IMG/VR virus record: IMGVR_UViG_3300037189_023166 | Span: 1 to 37,480 of that record | Source: a virus | Length of the DNA stretch: 37,480 nucleotides | Reading direction: 5' to 3' (one strand) | Shown: positions 18,374 to 26,408 of the stretch, in pieces | How positions within the stretch are numbered: position 1 is the first letter of the stretch | Layout: every line of letters starts with the position of its first letter | Notes under the pieces: generated by a model | Seen by the model: the letters and a program-made list of their open reading frames with translations, nothing else | The model's database searches: none | Told to the model about the DNA's origin: nothing | Program-made: the position numbers and the translations under genes

Positions 18374-19294
18374 ATGGCAGTAGGAAGTTATGGAATGGTA
18401 AGGCCGGCAGATGTATCACCTGCAGATGTAGATATCTATTATCATTTTGTTGCTGATAGAACTACCACATCTCAGGTTACATTACAAAAGTTGTCACCAT
18501 CAGCAAATTATCTAACTCCGGTTTATCAAAACTCAGGAACAACAGATAACCAAAATGCGGTGAATAAAGAATTGTTAGGTGGTTTATATAATTTAAAGCT
18601 AACATCTGATAAATTCTCACAATTAGGTATATACACACTTCACATAAGACCAAAACAAATTAGAGCGTCAATCATGGATTGTGGAGTCTTAAGCTCACTT
18701 CCTTCAGTTAGAGGTTTAGTTATTGATTTAAATAATATAGCGGCTGAAGATAGAGCAAAATTTACCCCACAAGGGATGGTCGGATATCGTGTAGAATATC
18801 TAAACGATGACTACACAAAGACACCTAATTTTTATAGAATTGTTACATCAAGTTTCTATTGTCAACCAATAGTAGCCAATTTATCAAATACAACGGATAA
18901 AGCAATTAGATATAGATATGTTGACCAATCAAGCAACTTAGTTTTTTTAACGTTAACACCAACATCCTCACCATCAAGTAGACCGAACTTTGTTCCGTTT
19001 ATTGGTAAACCTGGTCAAAATATTATATTATCAAATACATATTTCAATCCAACAACAATTGAAGTTGAAATGGTTGAACATGATGCATCTACATTGGCTA
19101 ATGCTCTTTACGGTAATCAAACTAAAGCAGTTGCTCCAGGTATTTACACAATTTACGATAAGGATAATCAAATCTATAAACAATACAACTTATACGAAAT
19201 CAAAGACGAATTCAACGATACTCTATATGAAGTTAGAGAAGAAAGGAATAATATCGATGAGACGCTTGGTTTCAACAACATAACTAACGTTTAA
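18374..19294 (+). CDS. Virion structural protein, unknown (306 aa)
   Basis: A 306-residue protein beginning MAVGSYGMVRPADVSPADVD. It is beta-rich and of mixed composition without repeats or linkers. It includes GIYTLHIRPKQIRASIMDCG, and ends with an acidic, charged segment (YEIKDEFNDTLYEVREERNN) that may be helical and serve as an interaction tail. I cannot assign a family. Its last base overlaps the ATG of the following 1528-aa wedge candidate (TAATG), which suggests equal production and perhaps a shared complex. It could be a small wedge component comparable in position to T4 gp53; that is speculation from location only. Confidence 0.6.
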   Translation: MAVGSYGMVRPADVSPADVDIYYHFVADRTTTSQVTLQKLSPSANYLTPVYQNSGTTDNQNAVNKELLGGLYNLKLTSDKFSQLGIYTLHIRPKQIRASIMDCGVLSSLPSVRGLVIDLNNIAAEDRAKFTPQGMVGYRVEYLNDDYTKTPNFYRIVTSSFYCQPIVANLSNTTDKAIRYRYVDQSSNLVFLTLTPTSSPSSRPNFVPFIGKPGQNIILSNTYFNPTTIEVEMVEHDASTLANALYGNQTKAVAPGIYTIYDKDNQIYKQYNLYEIKDEFNDTLYEVREERNNIDETLGFNNITNV

Positions 19295-22200
19295 TGGCAA
19301 CATCAAGAACGGTAAGATTAAAAATACCAAATCAGGCTGCGAGCGGAGCGGATACATTTAGTGACAATCTTGTTGGTAATCAAATTACCGATGGAACTGG
19401 TCAATTGACCAATAGCAACTTTGCGTTAGATAAAGTAATAGTTGAAAAGGATAGTAAAGAATTTAAAACAGCAAAATTTTCTGAATTCTTAACTTTAGAT
19501 AGTTTAAAAAAAGAAACATCCGCACCAACAACACAAGACACAACTGATGGTTCTGTTAGTCAAACCAAAGATGAAAAAATTAAATTCAGAAGTTCAAAAA
19601 ATGATGCAAGTAGGTCTTTGTTTGGTTCTTTAAAAGACAGAACATTTATTTCGTTAAAAAAAATAATTACAAAGTTTCCTGCCGCCCTTTATGCTGACCC
19701 CGATTCTGTAGTCGGTATTTCTGAATTTACAGCAAAAAATATTACATATAGTAAAGTATCTAATATAACTTCATTTGATATTGAGTATGGTAAAATATAC
19801 AATCCATTAAGTATTAATTTAGTTGCACCAAATAGTGCAGATTCATTAACTACGGATAATGATATTAAAAACATATATTCAGCTTATAAAAAATATGTTT
19901 TAGTTTATAATGGTAATCAATATGATGTTGTGGGATATGTTCAACCAACATCATTAAATTATAACACAACAACATTTAGAGTTAAAGGTTTACCATTTGG
20001 TGATAATACTGGTGTTAGTGACTCTTTCTTAATAAGACCAAATGATGGAATAACTGAAGAGTTTTTCTTAAATTTAGATGATTTAGAATCTTTATTATTG
20101 AATAGAGATACAAGTCCAATTTATCAAGTAAATTTCAAAGTTCCAAGAGATTCGGCAGACTTAACGGGAACCGAAATGACAACATTAAGTTATAACTGGC
20201 CACTATCAAAAGACGGTTATAACATACAAATCGTAGGTTTAGATTACGAGGAATATGTTGACGCTTTAAGTAGCACAGCTCAAGAGATTGATGACTATAA
20301 ATCAAATTTAGTTGTTAGATTTTTAACGGCGCCCCAATTATTTGAATTTGATACCGATGACCAAAGAGCACAAGCAATTTTTCAATTATATGGTCAATCA
20401 TTCGATAGAGTAAAAAAATATATAGATAATATTGCTTACATGAGAAATGTAAGTTATGACGGTATCAATAATGTTCCTGATGTATTATTAAAGAATTTAT
20501 CAGAAACATTAGGGTTCAATACTGTTAATTTATTTGACGAAAAAACATTAGACGAATCATTATATAGAAAACACGATACACAATATACTGCACTTGATTC
20601 AGGTAAAAGCTTAGTTGAGGCTGAAAACGAATTTTATAAAAGATTAATAATTAATCTTGTTCATTTATATAAATCAAAAGGGACTAAAAACGCATTAACA
20701 TTTTTTTTAAAGTTTTTAGGTGCACCCGAACCATTAATTAAAATTGACGAGTATGTTTATGATGTTGATTCATCATCATTACCTACGTCAACACAAGATG
20801 ATATATATAACACAATTAATGGTAATTTTGTTGAAACTATCATTACAGGTTTTTCACAAACAACTTATGCATACTCAACGGGAACAACAATACACACAAC
20901 AGCATTAACTCGAGATGAATATCCAATTGACACATATAATGTCCCAAAAAGTGTTTCAAATGTTAGTGATGACATTTTCTTTCAAAAAGGAGCTGGTTGG
21001 TATGATTTAACAATAGACCATAGGTCACCAAATATTACTGATACAGCAAATTCAGTATTAACTGGTAGAATTAAAAGTGTTGTAACTAAATCAGCACCAT
21101 TTACATATGGAGAAGATTATTTTCAAAATTTTAGAAAATTCCCTGGTTTAGATTATGGGTTTCAACTTACAGCAAGAGTAGTTGATAACAAAGGTGATGT
21201 TGATAATGTATTATCTGATTTTACACTTAATAGAAAAAATATTGGAATATATTTGTCATCAGCACGAGCTGTGGATTATGATATTTGGAGACAATCAAGA
21301 AACTTAGAACTTACTTTTGGTTCGTTGGGACCACAAACAGGATACACATTTGCGGAGTATTTAGATTCAGCATTAAATGAAGTTATTAAAAATTCACATG
21401 TTGCTAAATTTAAACCTCACTATCCTGATTTAGTTACTGTTTACAATTCATATATTAGTAGCACACAAATTACACCATATGATTTTATTGCAATAAATGA
21501 TTTCATTTATAAAATGAGTCCAATGTGGACTCAACTAATTGAACAATTTGTTCCTGCTACAACATTGTGGACTGGCGGTAATTTAATTGAAAACAATAGA
21601 TTCCAAAGGTCAAAATATACATATAAAAAACCTTGTCAAGTATTTGAATTAATTGACGACACGTATCCTGAACCAACAGGAACAACCACTTCATATTTTG
21701 TAGATGAGATAAATTATCTATGGAATCAATTAGGATTTGTGCATGACGGATCTAATGATTATCCTCAATTAAGAGATTGGCTCGAAGATGGCTACATGCA
21801 ATTCTTTCCTATTTTTAAAATAGATGGTGTAACATATTCAGGTTCAACAGACCATGTATTGATTCCACCACCACCAATCCATGCGGGATATGTTGATGCG
21901 GAAAACTATGAAGCTAAAGCAGCTTACACAGGTTATACTGGTTGCACGTATGCACTATTATCAGGCGCAACAACAAATATTAGTCCCGTAAACGGTCAAT
22001 ATGAAAATGCGAGATTATATAAAGATAAAAGTTCAGGAGATGACGAACAAAATATAGATTTTGTAGGATTAAAAGCAATGTGGAAACAAGCAATTGTTAA
22101 CACAGTAAGATACATTAACACATATAGTGGTTATACTGGAACAAATAATCAATTAACATTTACACCTAATGCAGTTGGTAAAGATACTGCTTATGGAAAT

Positions 22201-23880
22201 TCTATCAATAATCCAAGTATTACAGGAACAACAATATTACCAATATTATCATATGAATTTTTTGTTAATAAAGATGGTGTTGAAAAAGTAAGATTTAAAT
22301 CATACAAATATGGTCCACATAATTGCACAGTAATGAATTCATTTGATTTCTTATTTGCATATGGTTATGCGTCACCAGACCCAACACCGACTGTTACACC
22401 AACAATGACGGTAACACCAACACACACACCAACTGTTACACCAACACCGACTGTTACACCAACTATGACCGTCACACCAACAATGACGGTAACACCAACA
22501 CAATCAATACCATGTGTAATTAATGCTAGCGCTGAATATAGAAGTAGCGCATGTCCGGTAACACCAACACCAACACCTACACCAACATCTGCAGCAATTG
22601 CTGTTACGCCTTCAGTTACCGTAACACCATCAACACCTTTACCAGGTTGTGGTAGCACAGTTTCAGGTAGTTGGGCATCAGGAACTAATGTTGTTCAAAC
22701 AAGATATCTTGATTTAACGGCGGCAACAAATGGTGGTTTAATTACATTACATTATACAGCAAATGAAAGACCTGACAGATTTAACATATATGATAGTTCA
22801 GATAATTTAGTTGTTACTAGTGGATGGGTTGGTTCGGATTATAACTATACAGGTCCGTGGACAGGCGGTGGTGGCATTGCTGATACTGATGGCGATGGAT
22901 ATATGTCATTTACATATGATAGTTCTAAAACATATCGTTTAACTGTTGATGTCGGACCATGGAATCCTGCTAATCAACTTTCAGATAGTTGGTCGGTTAC
23001 AATTACATGTGCAGGCGTCATAGCACCAACACCAACAGTTACAACATCACCATCTATGACACCAACACCAACACCAAGACAAAGATACCAAGTGCAATTA
23101 TGTGCAGGTAGTGGTGGTAATGGAACACAAATTTATAACATAGAAATTGCATTATCGGTTACAGTTGGTAAAACATATACATTATTAGGTTATCCTGGTG
23201 CACCTGCATTAATGAATGGTGCAAATTGTTGGAATATTAATAATGCTAATTTTGATAACACATATGATGGAACTGCAACTTATAATGAAGAATATCCAGA
23301 TTGTGCACATTGTTCAGCGGCCCCATTAACCGCATATACGGGTAGCACATTATTAAATGCGTGTAATGGAGTTAATGGTCAAACAACATTATGGTATAGA
23401 GGTAATTTAGGCGTTGGAACTGTATTATATAGTGATAGAAGTTTATTAGCGGATTACTTAGTGCCAACACCGGGTTATTATTACGATGTTGATAATGATA
23501 GAGTTTTACACGTTGGTGTGTTTAGTCAATATCCAAATATTCCATCACCAGAAGATGGGTATGTTACCGACATTCAATATTGTCCTGCACCAACACCAAC
23601 ACCAACACCTTCACCAATTGGAGTAGCGTTAGGTGGATATATGGCATTATCTTATGGTAGCACAGGACCTGGTGCATGTTCAGGAAGTAGTGGAACAATT
23701 AATGTTTATTATGCTTCTACTGATCCACATGGAGGTGATTTATGGTCAGGAACAACATATTATAATTTTAATGGTTTCCCATTTGATGGTAGTTCATATG
23801 GTTATTTTTCCGATGGAGTTAGTTATTATGGAACAATAAGTGAAAATGGTTATTACCAACAAGAAGGAACTTGTGAATAA
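19294..23880 (+). CDS. Probable baseplate wedge protein (P2 gpI / T4 gp7-like core) with C-terminal adhesion modules
   Basis: A 1528-residue protein. The first ~1030 residues look like a structural core. A segment at about 440-485 (EFYKRLIINLVHLYKSKGTK, then ALTFFLKFLGAP) resembles the KGT helix pair of P2 gpI-type tail proteins, the counterpart of part of T4 gp7, and a DEIDDYKSNL-like region lies before it. From about residue 1029 the protein switches to Thr/Pro linkers (TPTMTVTPTHTPT) separating a Cys-bounded segment (SIPCVINASAEYR, like the CELGG inserts upstream), a beta-sandwich with DTDGDGYMSF, a Cys-rich domain (NCWNINNANF), and two copies of the repeated C-terminal module ending GTCE. 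The wedge assignment is moderate; the fused surface modules are clear. It overlaps the previous stop (TAATG). Confidence 0.65.
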   Translation: MATSRTVRLKIPNQAASGADTFSDNLVGNQITDGTGQLTNSNFALDKVIVEKDSKEFKTAKFSEFLTLDSLKKETSAPTTQDTTDGSVSQTKDEKIKFRSSKNDASRSLFGSLKDRTFISLKKIITKFPAALYADPDSVVGISEFTAKNITYSKVSNITSFDIEYGKIYNPLSINLVAPNSADSLTTDNDIKNIYSAYKKYVLVYNGNQYDVVGYVQPTSLNYNTTTFRVKGLPFGDNTGVSDSFLIRPNDGITEEFFLNLDDLESLLLNRDTSPIYQVNFKVPRDSADLTGTEMTTLSYNWPLSKDGYNIQIVGLDYEEYVDALSSTAQEIDDYKSNLVVRFLTAPQLFEFDTDDQRAQAIFQLYGQSFDRVKKYIDNIAYMRNVSYDGINNVPDVLLKNLSETLGFNTVNLFDEKTLDESLYRKHDTQYTALDSGKSLVEAENEFYKRLIINLVHLYKSKGTKNALTFFLKFLGAPEPLIKIDEYVYDVDSSSLPTSTQDDIYNTINGNFVETIITGFSQTTYAYSTGTTIHTTALTRDEYPIDTYNVPKSVSNVSDDIFFQKGAGWYDLTIDHRSPNITDTANSVLTGRIKSVVTKSAPFTYGEDYFQNFRKFPGLDYGFQLTARVVDNKGDVDNVLSDFTLNRKNIGIYLSSARAVDYDIWRQSRNLELTFGSLGPQTGYTFAEYLDSALNEVIKNSHVAKFKPHYPDLVTVYNSYISSTQITPYDFIAINDFIYKMSPMWTQLIEQFVPATTLWTGGNLIENNRFQRSKYTYKKPCQVFELIDDTYPEPTGTTTSYFVDEINYLWNQLGFVHDGSNDYPQLRDWLEDGYMQFFPIFKIDGVTYSGSTDHVLIPPPPIHAGYVDAENYEAKAAYTGYTGCTYALLSGATTNISPVNGQYENARLYKDKSSGDDEQNIDFVGLKAMWKQAIVNTVRYINTYSGYTGTNNQLTFTPNAVGKDTAYGNSINNPSITGTTILPILSYEFFVNKDGVEKVRFKSYKYGPHNCTVMNSFDFLFAYGYASPDPTPTVTPTMTVTPTHTPTVTPTPTVTPTMTVTPTMTVTPTQSIPCVINASAEYRSSACPVTPTPTPTPTSAAIAVTPSVTVTPSTPLPGCGSTVSGSWASGTNVVQTRYLDLTAATNGGLITLHYTANERPDRFNIYDSSDNLVVTSGWVGSDYNYTGPWTGGGGIADTDGDGYMSFTYDSSKTYRLTVDVGPWNPANQLSDSWSVTITCAGVIAPTPTVTTSPSMTPTPTPRQRYQVQLCAGSGGNGTQIYNIEIALSVTVGKTYTLLGYPGAPALMNGANCWNINNANFDNTYDGTATYNEEYPDCAHCSAAPLTAYTGSTLLNACNGVNGQTTLWYRGNLGVGTVLYSDRSLLADYLVPTPGYYYDVDNDRVLHVGVFSQYPNIPSPEDGYVTDIQYCPAPTPTPTPSPIGVALGGYMALSYGSTGPGACSGSSGTINVYYASTDPHGGDLWSGTTYYNFNGFPFDGSSYGYFSDGVSYYGTISENGYYQQEGTCE
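23326..23583 (+). repeat. Fibre C-terminal module, copy 4
   Basis: Starts LTAYTGSTLLNACNG, has VGTVLYSDRS and GYYYDVDNDR, and ends DIQYC. Preceded by a Cys-rich domain and followed by the linker [11 protein letters not shown]. Confidence 0.7.
23641..23877 (+). repeat. Fibre C-terminal module, copy 5
   Basis: Starts MALSYGSTGPGACSG, has YGYFSDGVSYYGTISENGYY and a C-terminal GTCE. Forms the end of the 1528-aa protein. Confidence 0.75.
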
Positions 23881-23895
23881 AAATAAAAAAGAATT

Positions 23896-25470
23896 ATGGC
23901 AATATCGGGAATCATAACAATAGCGGATACAACAACAGCAAGTATAACATCTTTTGATTTATATTCATGCACGTCATCAAGTAATAGTTCTTGTAGTGGA
24001 ACAGCTTTTGCTACGAACGTATCGAGAGCAAGCTTGTTGGATGGTTATTGTAGTGATTTAATTCCAGATGGAACAACATATATAAAAGTTAATGCAAATA
24101 GCGGTGCTTGTCAAAACATTAACCCTGCTATAGTTGAATTATCGGGTGTTCCAATAATACCAACGTCAACACCTACACCAACACCGGCAGCACCAACACC
24201 AACACCAACACCAAGTAAAGCACCGGGTAGCGGATTGACAGCACATTATTTATCAACGGGTTCAACATATGCTGAAGCGTGTGCAAATTTCAGCATACAC
24301 ACGGACCCATATTATGTTTACAATGACGCCACATTACAAGCAGGTAACGTATTATGTCAAAACAATAACTGTTCAACCAAAGCACTTAATGGATATTATT
24401 CTGATGGGACAAATTATTGGCTTGTGGGAGATGGCGTTGGAGGAATTAGTGCAGGACCAACATCATGCTCAATTGTTGATATAACAACAATTGATTTAGG
24501 TGGTGTTAATTGTAGATTAGTTGGTTCTTGTAATGACAACGGCACATGTTCGGTGAGATATAATATTAACTTTGCAAATGGTAGACCATCTGCAACTCAA
24601 GTATTTGTTCAACCTATAGGTAGTAATACAGCATCTGTTGCTGTTTATAACGATTTAGGTAATAACACAGATGTTTATTTAGATTATAGCGAAAGTAATG
24701 GGTCACAATCAATTAATTTTAGATTAATATTAAAATCATTCCCAAGTGGAAATGAAATATGTAGGTCAGGAGATTTAACTTTAAATCACAATCATGGTGG
24801 TGCACCATGGAATATGATTAGTGCATGTAGTAGTGGTACTAGTGGAACTTCAGGTTCGTCAGGTGGTGGTGGAACATCATATTACTCATTCACTGTAGGA
24901 ACTGGTTATACGGCGCATGATGCTTGTGCAGATGCGGTAAATAATACATTAACATTATATACAACCGATAGTGCAAATAGAAATTTGGTTGACCAAACGT
25001 CATATTATAGTAATAATAGTGGAGCATTATTTACAAGCTCAGGATTCATACGCTTCTCTGACGGAACAAATTACGGTATAATAGATCAATATGGTGTTTA
25101 TTATCAAACAGATGCATGCACCAATTTACCGGTATTAGGAACAATTACCGGATTCACATATGATACTCAAGGAACATATGATTACGGTAGCGACACAACA
25201 TCATATGTGACAACCGTAACTGGACATACTAATGGTGTAGGTCCAATTATAGCGGGTGTTTCTAATTTAGCATTAAGTGTTAAAGTATATTCCGCAAATA
25301 GAGATGAATATGCTTACGTGATGTTAGGTGGAACTGTCGGTAGTGGAACGGAGGTAGTCGGTGAATATTCTTGGAATGGTGGATATGACCCGTATATACT
25401 TACATTATGTTTCGACCAATGGTATGCGCAAGCACAAGGTAATGTTGACCCAACATTAAACTGTCATTAA
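23896..25470 (+). CDS. Modular tail-fibre/adhesin protein (524 aa)
   Basis: A 524-residue protein. Residues 1 to about 85 (ISGIITIADTTTASITSFDL... with YCSDLIPDGTTYIKV) form a small domain that also starts the next protein, presumably the attachment end. A Pro/Thr linker ([17 protein letters not shown]) leads to the first repeated module (TGSTYAEACANF ... GYYSDGTNYW ... TSC). Then comes a beta-sandwich of about 110 residues (NCRLVGSCNDNGTCSVRYN, with NHNHGGAPWNM), a Ser/Gly linker (SSGTSGTSGSSGGGG), a second module (YTAHDACAD ... FSDGTNYGII ... DAC), and a final beta-rich domain ending in Cys-His. Likely virion adhesion: the architecture of small domains on flexible linkers suits receptor binding, but no specific receptor can be named. 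Confidence 0.7.
   Translation: MAISGIITIADTTTASITSFDLYSCTSSSNSSCSGTAFATNVSRASLLDGYCSDLIPDGTTYIKVNANSGACQNINPAIVELSGVPIIPTSTPTPTPAAPTPTPTPSKAPGSGLTAHYLSTGSTYAEACANFSIHTDPYYVYNDATLQAGNVLCQNNNCSTKALNGYYSDGTNYWLVGDGVGGISAGPTSCSIVDITTIDLGGVNCRLVGSCNDNGTCSVRYNINFANGRPSATQVFVQPIGSNTASVAVYNDLGNNTDVYLDYSESNGSQSINFRLILKSFPSGNEICRSGDLTLNHNHGGAPWNMISACSSGTSGTSGSSGGGGTSYYSFTVGTGYTAHDACADAVNNTLTLYTTDSANRNLVDQTSYYSNNSGALFTSSGFIRFSDGTNYGIIDQYGVYYQTDACTNLPVLGTITGFTYDTQGTYDYGSDTTSYVTTVTGHTNGVGPIIAGVSNLALSVKVYSANRDEYAYVMLGGTVGSGTEVVGEYSWNGGYDPYILTLCFDQWYAQAQGNVDPTLNCH
24235..24468 (+). repeat. Fibre C-terminal module, copy 6
   Basis: Starts LTAHYLSTGSTYAEAC, has GYYSDGTNYWLVGDGVGG and ends TSC. Shares 17 identical nucleotides (24391-24407) with copy 2. 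Confidence 0.75.
24877..25119 (+). repeat. Fibre C-terminal module, copy 7
   Basis: Starts SYYSFTVGTGYTAHDAC, has RFSDGTNYGIIDQYGVYY and ends TDAC. It follows a Ser/Gly linker rather than a Pro linker. Confidence 0.75.
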
Positions 25471-25480
25471 AACTAAAAAC

Positions 25481-25495
25481 TAATATTTATATAAT
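25481..25495 (+). promoter_or_regulatory. Candidate phage late promoter before the 289-aa fibre gene
   Basis: TAATATTTATATAAT with core TATTTAT at 25484-25490, in a 51-nt gap and 31 nt before the ATG at 25522, leaving room for a short A-rich leader. Confidence 0.4.
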
Positions 25496-25521
25496 AACAA
25501 AAAAATAGTAAATTAAACTAT

Positions 25522-26391
25522 ATGTCATTCTTAACTAAAATAACCCTAACAACTGCAGGATCATCAACTGGACCTTTTGATATATACCAAAATTCGGATA
25601 ACTATGCTACGGCGGTAGCTACAGGTGTAACTAAATCCGATTTAGTTGCGGGGTATACAATTTCAGTAAATGATACTACAACAAGTGTATTGGTCCAATC
25701 TTTAGGTCTATGTAACACAAGTAATATTACATTACCAATAAGTGGATTCCCAACATCAACTCCAACACCTACACCAACATTAACACCAACAGCATCCCCT
25801 GTGGGCGCTGGTGTTAGTCATATATCACTTTCAAGTGGTCATACGGTAGCAAGCGCTTGTACTGGTGCAACTCAAACTTATTACTATTCAGGTTCATTTA
25901 TTAATGGTGCACAATTATGGGTAGACGCTCAATTTACAGATAATGCACCTGGTACAAATGGTAGTCCAGTTTATTATTATTCATACGATTTCAATTCAAT
26001 ATATTATATTAATGATAGTGAAGGTCACAAATATGCTTCATCCGAAGTTTGTCCTACAGCGACACCGGTTGTAAACGCTAATTCATATTGGGTGAGCACA
26101 GTAGATGGGCCAACAGCAGCTACTTGTGGTGGTGATGACGTATTTGGTGTTCCTCACACGCAATTAACAGGTTTTACAGTTTATGGTAGTGCAATTTCAG
26201 GTATTTGTGATGCAACAATGATTGTTGATATGCCTGCAATTGTTAAATCTGAAGTTCCGTTTAATGGCACATTCTGGGTTGGTAAAAAAGTTGGTGGTAA
26301 TTTCTACTATAGAAAATATGTCAGAGATTCGTCAGGAACATCAGCAACACCAGATGGAGCATGCGTAGTTTATAATACTCCTTGTAATTAA
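25522..26391 (+). CDS. Modular tail-fibre/adhesin protein (289 aa), paralogue of the preceding gene
   Basis: A 289-residue protein. Its first ~80 residues (FDIYQNSDNYATAVATGVTK, then GYTISVNDTTTSVLV and [16 protein letters not shown]) line up with the N-terminus of the 524-aa protein, so both probably attach to the same site on the virion. A Pro/Thr linker leads to one repeated module (SSGHTVASACTG ... NGAQLWVDAQF ... SEVC). The C-terminal part is different (GTFWVGKKVGGNFYYRKYV, then GACVVYNTPCN) and ends in a Cys-Asn pair. Together the two genes look like a duplicated fibre set with different tips. The function as an adhesin is inferred from architecture. Confidence 0.68.
   Translation: MSFLTKITLTTAGSSTGPFDIYQNSDNYATAVATGVTKSDLVAGYTISVNDTTTSVLVQSLGLCNTSNITLPISGFPTSTPTPTPTLTPTASPVGAGVSHISLSSGHTVASACTGATQTYYYSGSFINGAQLWVDAQFTDNAPGTNGSPVYYYSYDFNSIYYINDSEGHKYASSEVCPTATPVVNANSYWVSTVDGPTAATCGGDDVFGVPHTQLTGFTVYGSAISGICDATMIVDMPAIVKSEVPFNGTFWVGKKVGGNFYYRKYVRDSSGTSATPDGACVVYNTPCN
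25816..26052 (+). repeat. Fibre C-terminal module, copy 8
   Basis: Starts SHISLSSGHTVASAC, has NGAQLWVDAQF and YYYSYDFNSIYYIND, and ends SEVC. The GYYSDG motif is diverged. Confidence 0.65.
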
Positions 26392-26408
26392 AAAATATAA
26401 ATTAAAAA

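Noticed and set aside
18990-19283. Plus-strand ORF inside the 306-aa gene (and similar ones at 11580-11801, 23633-23839, 24269-24484)
   Set aside because: Out-of-frame within real genes, with Ile/Leu/Met/His-rich composition typical of shadow frames.
22365-22658. Minus-strand [12 protein letters not shown]
   Set aside because: Shadow of the Thr/Pro linker of the 1528-aa protein.
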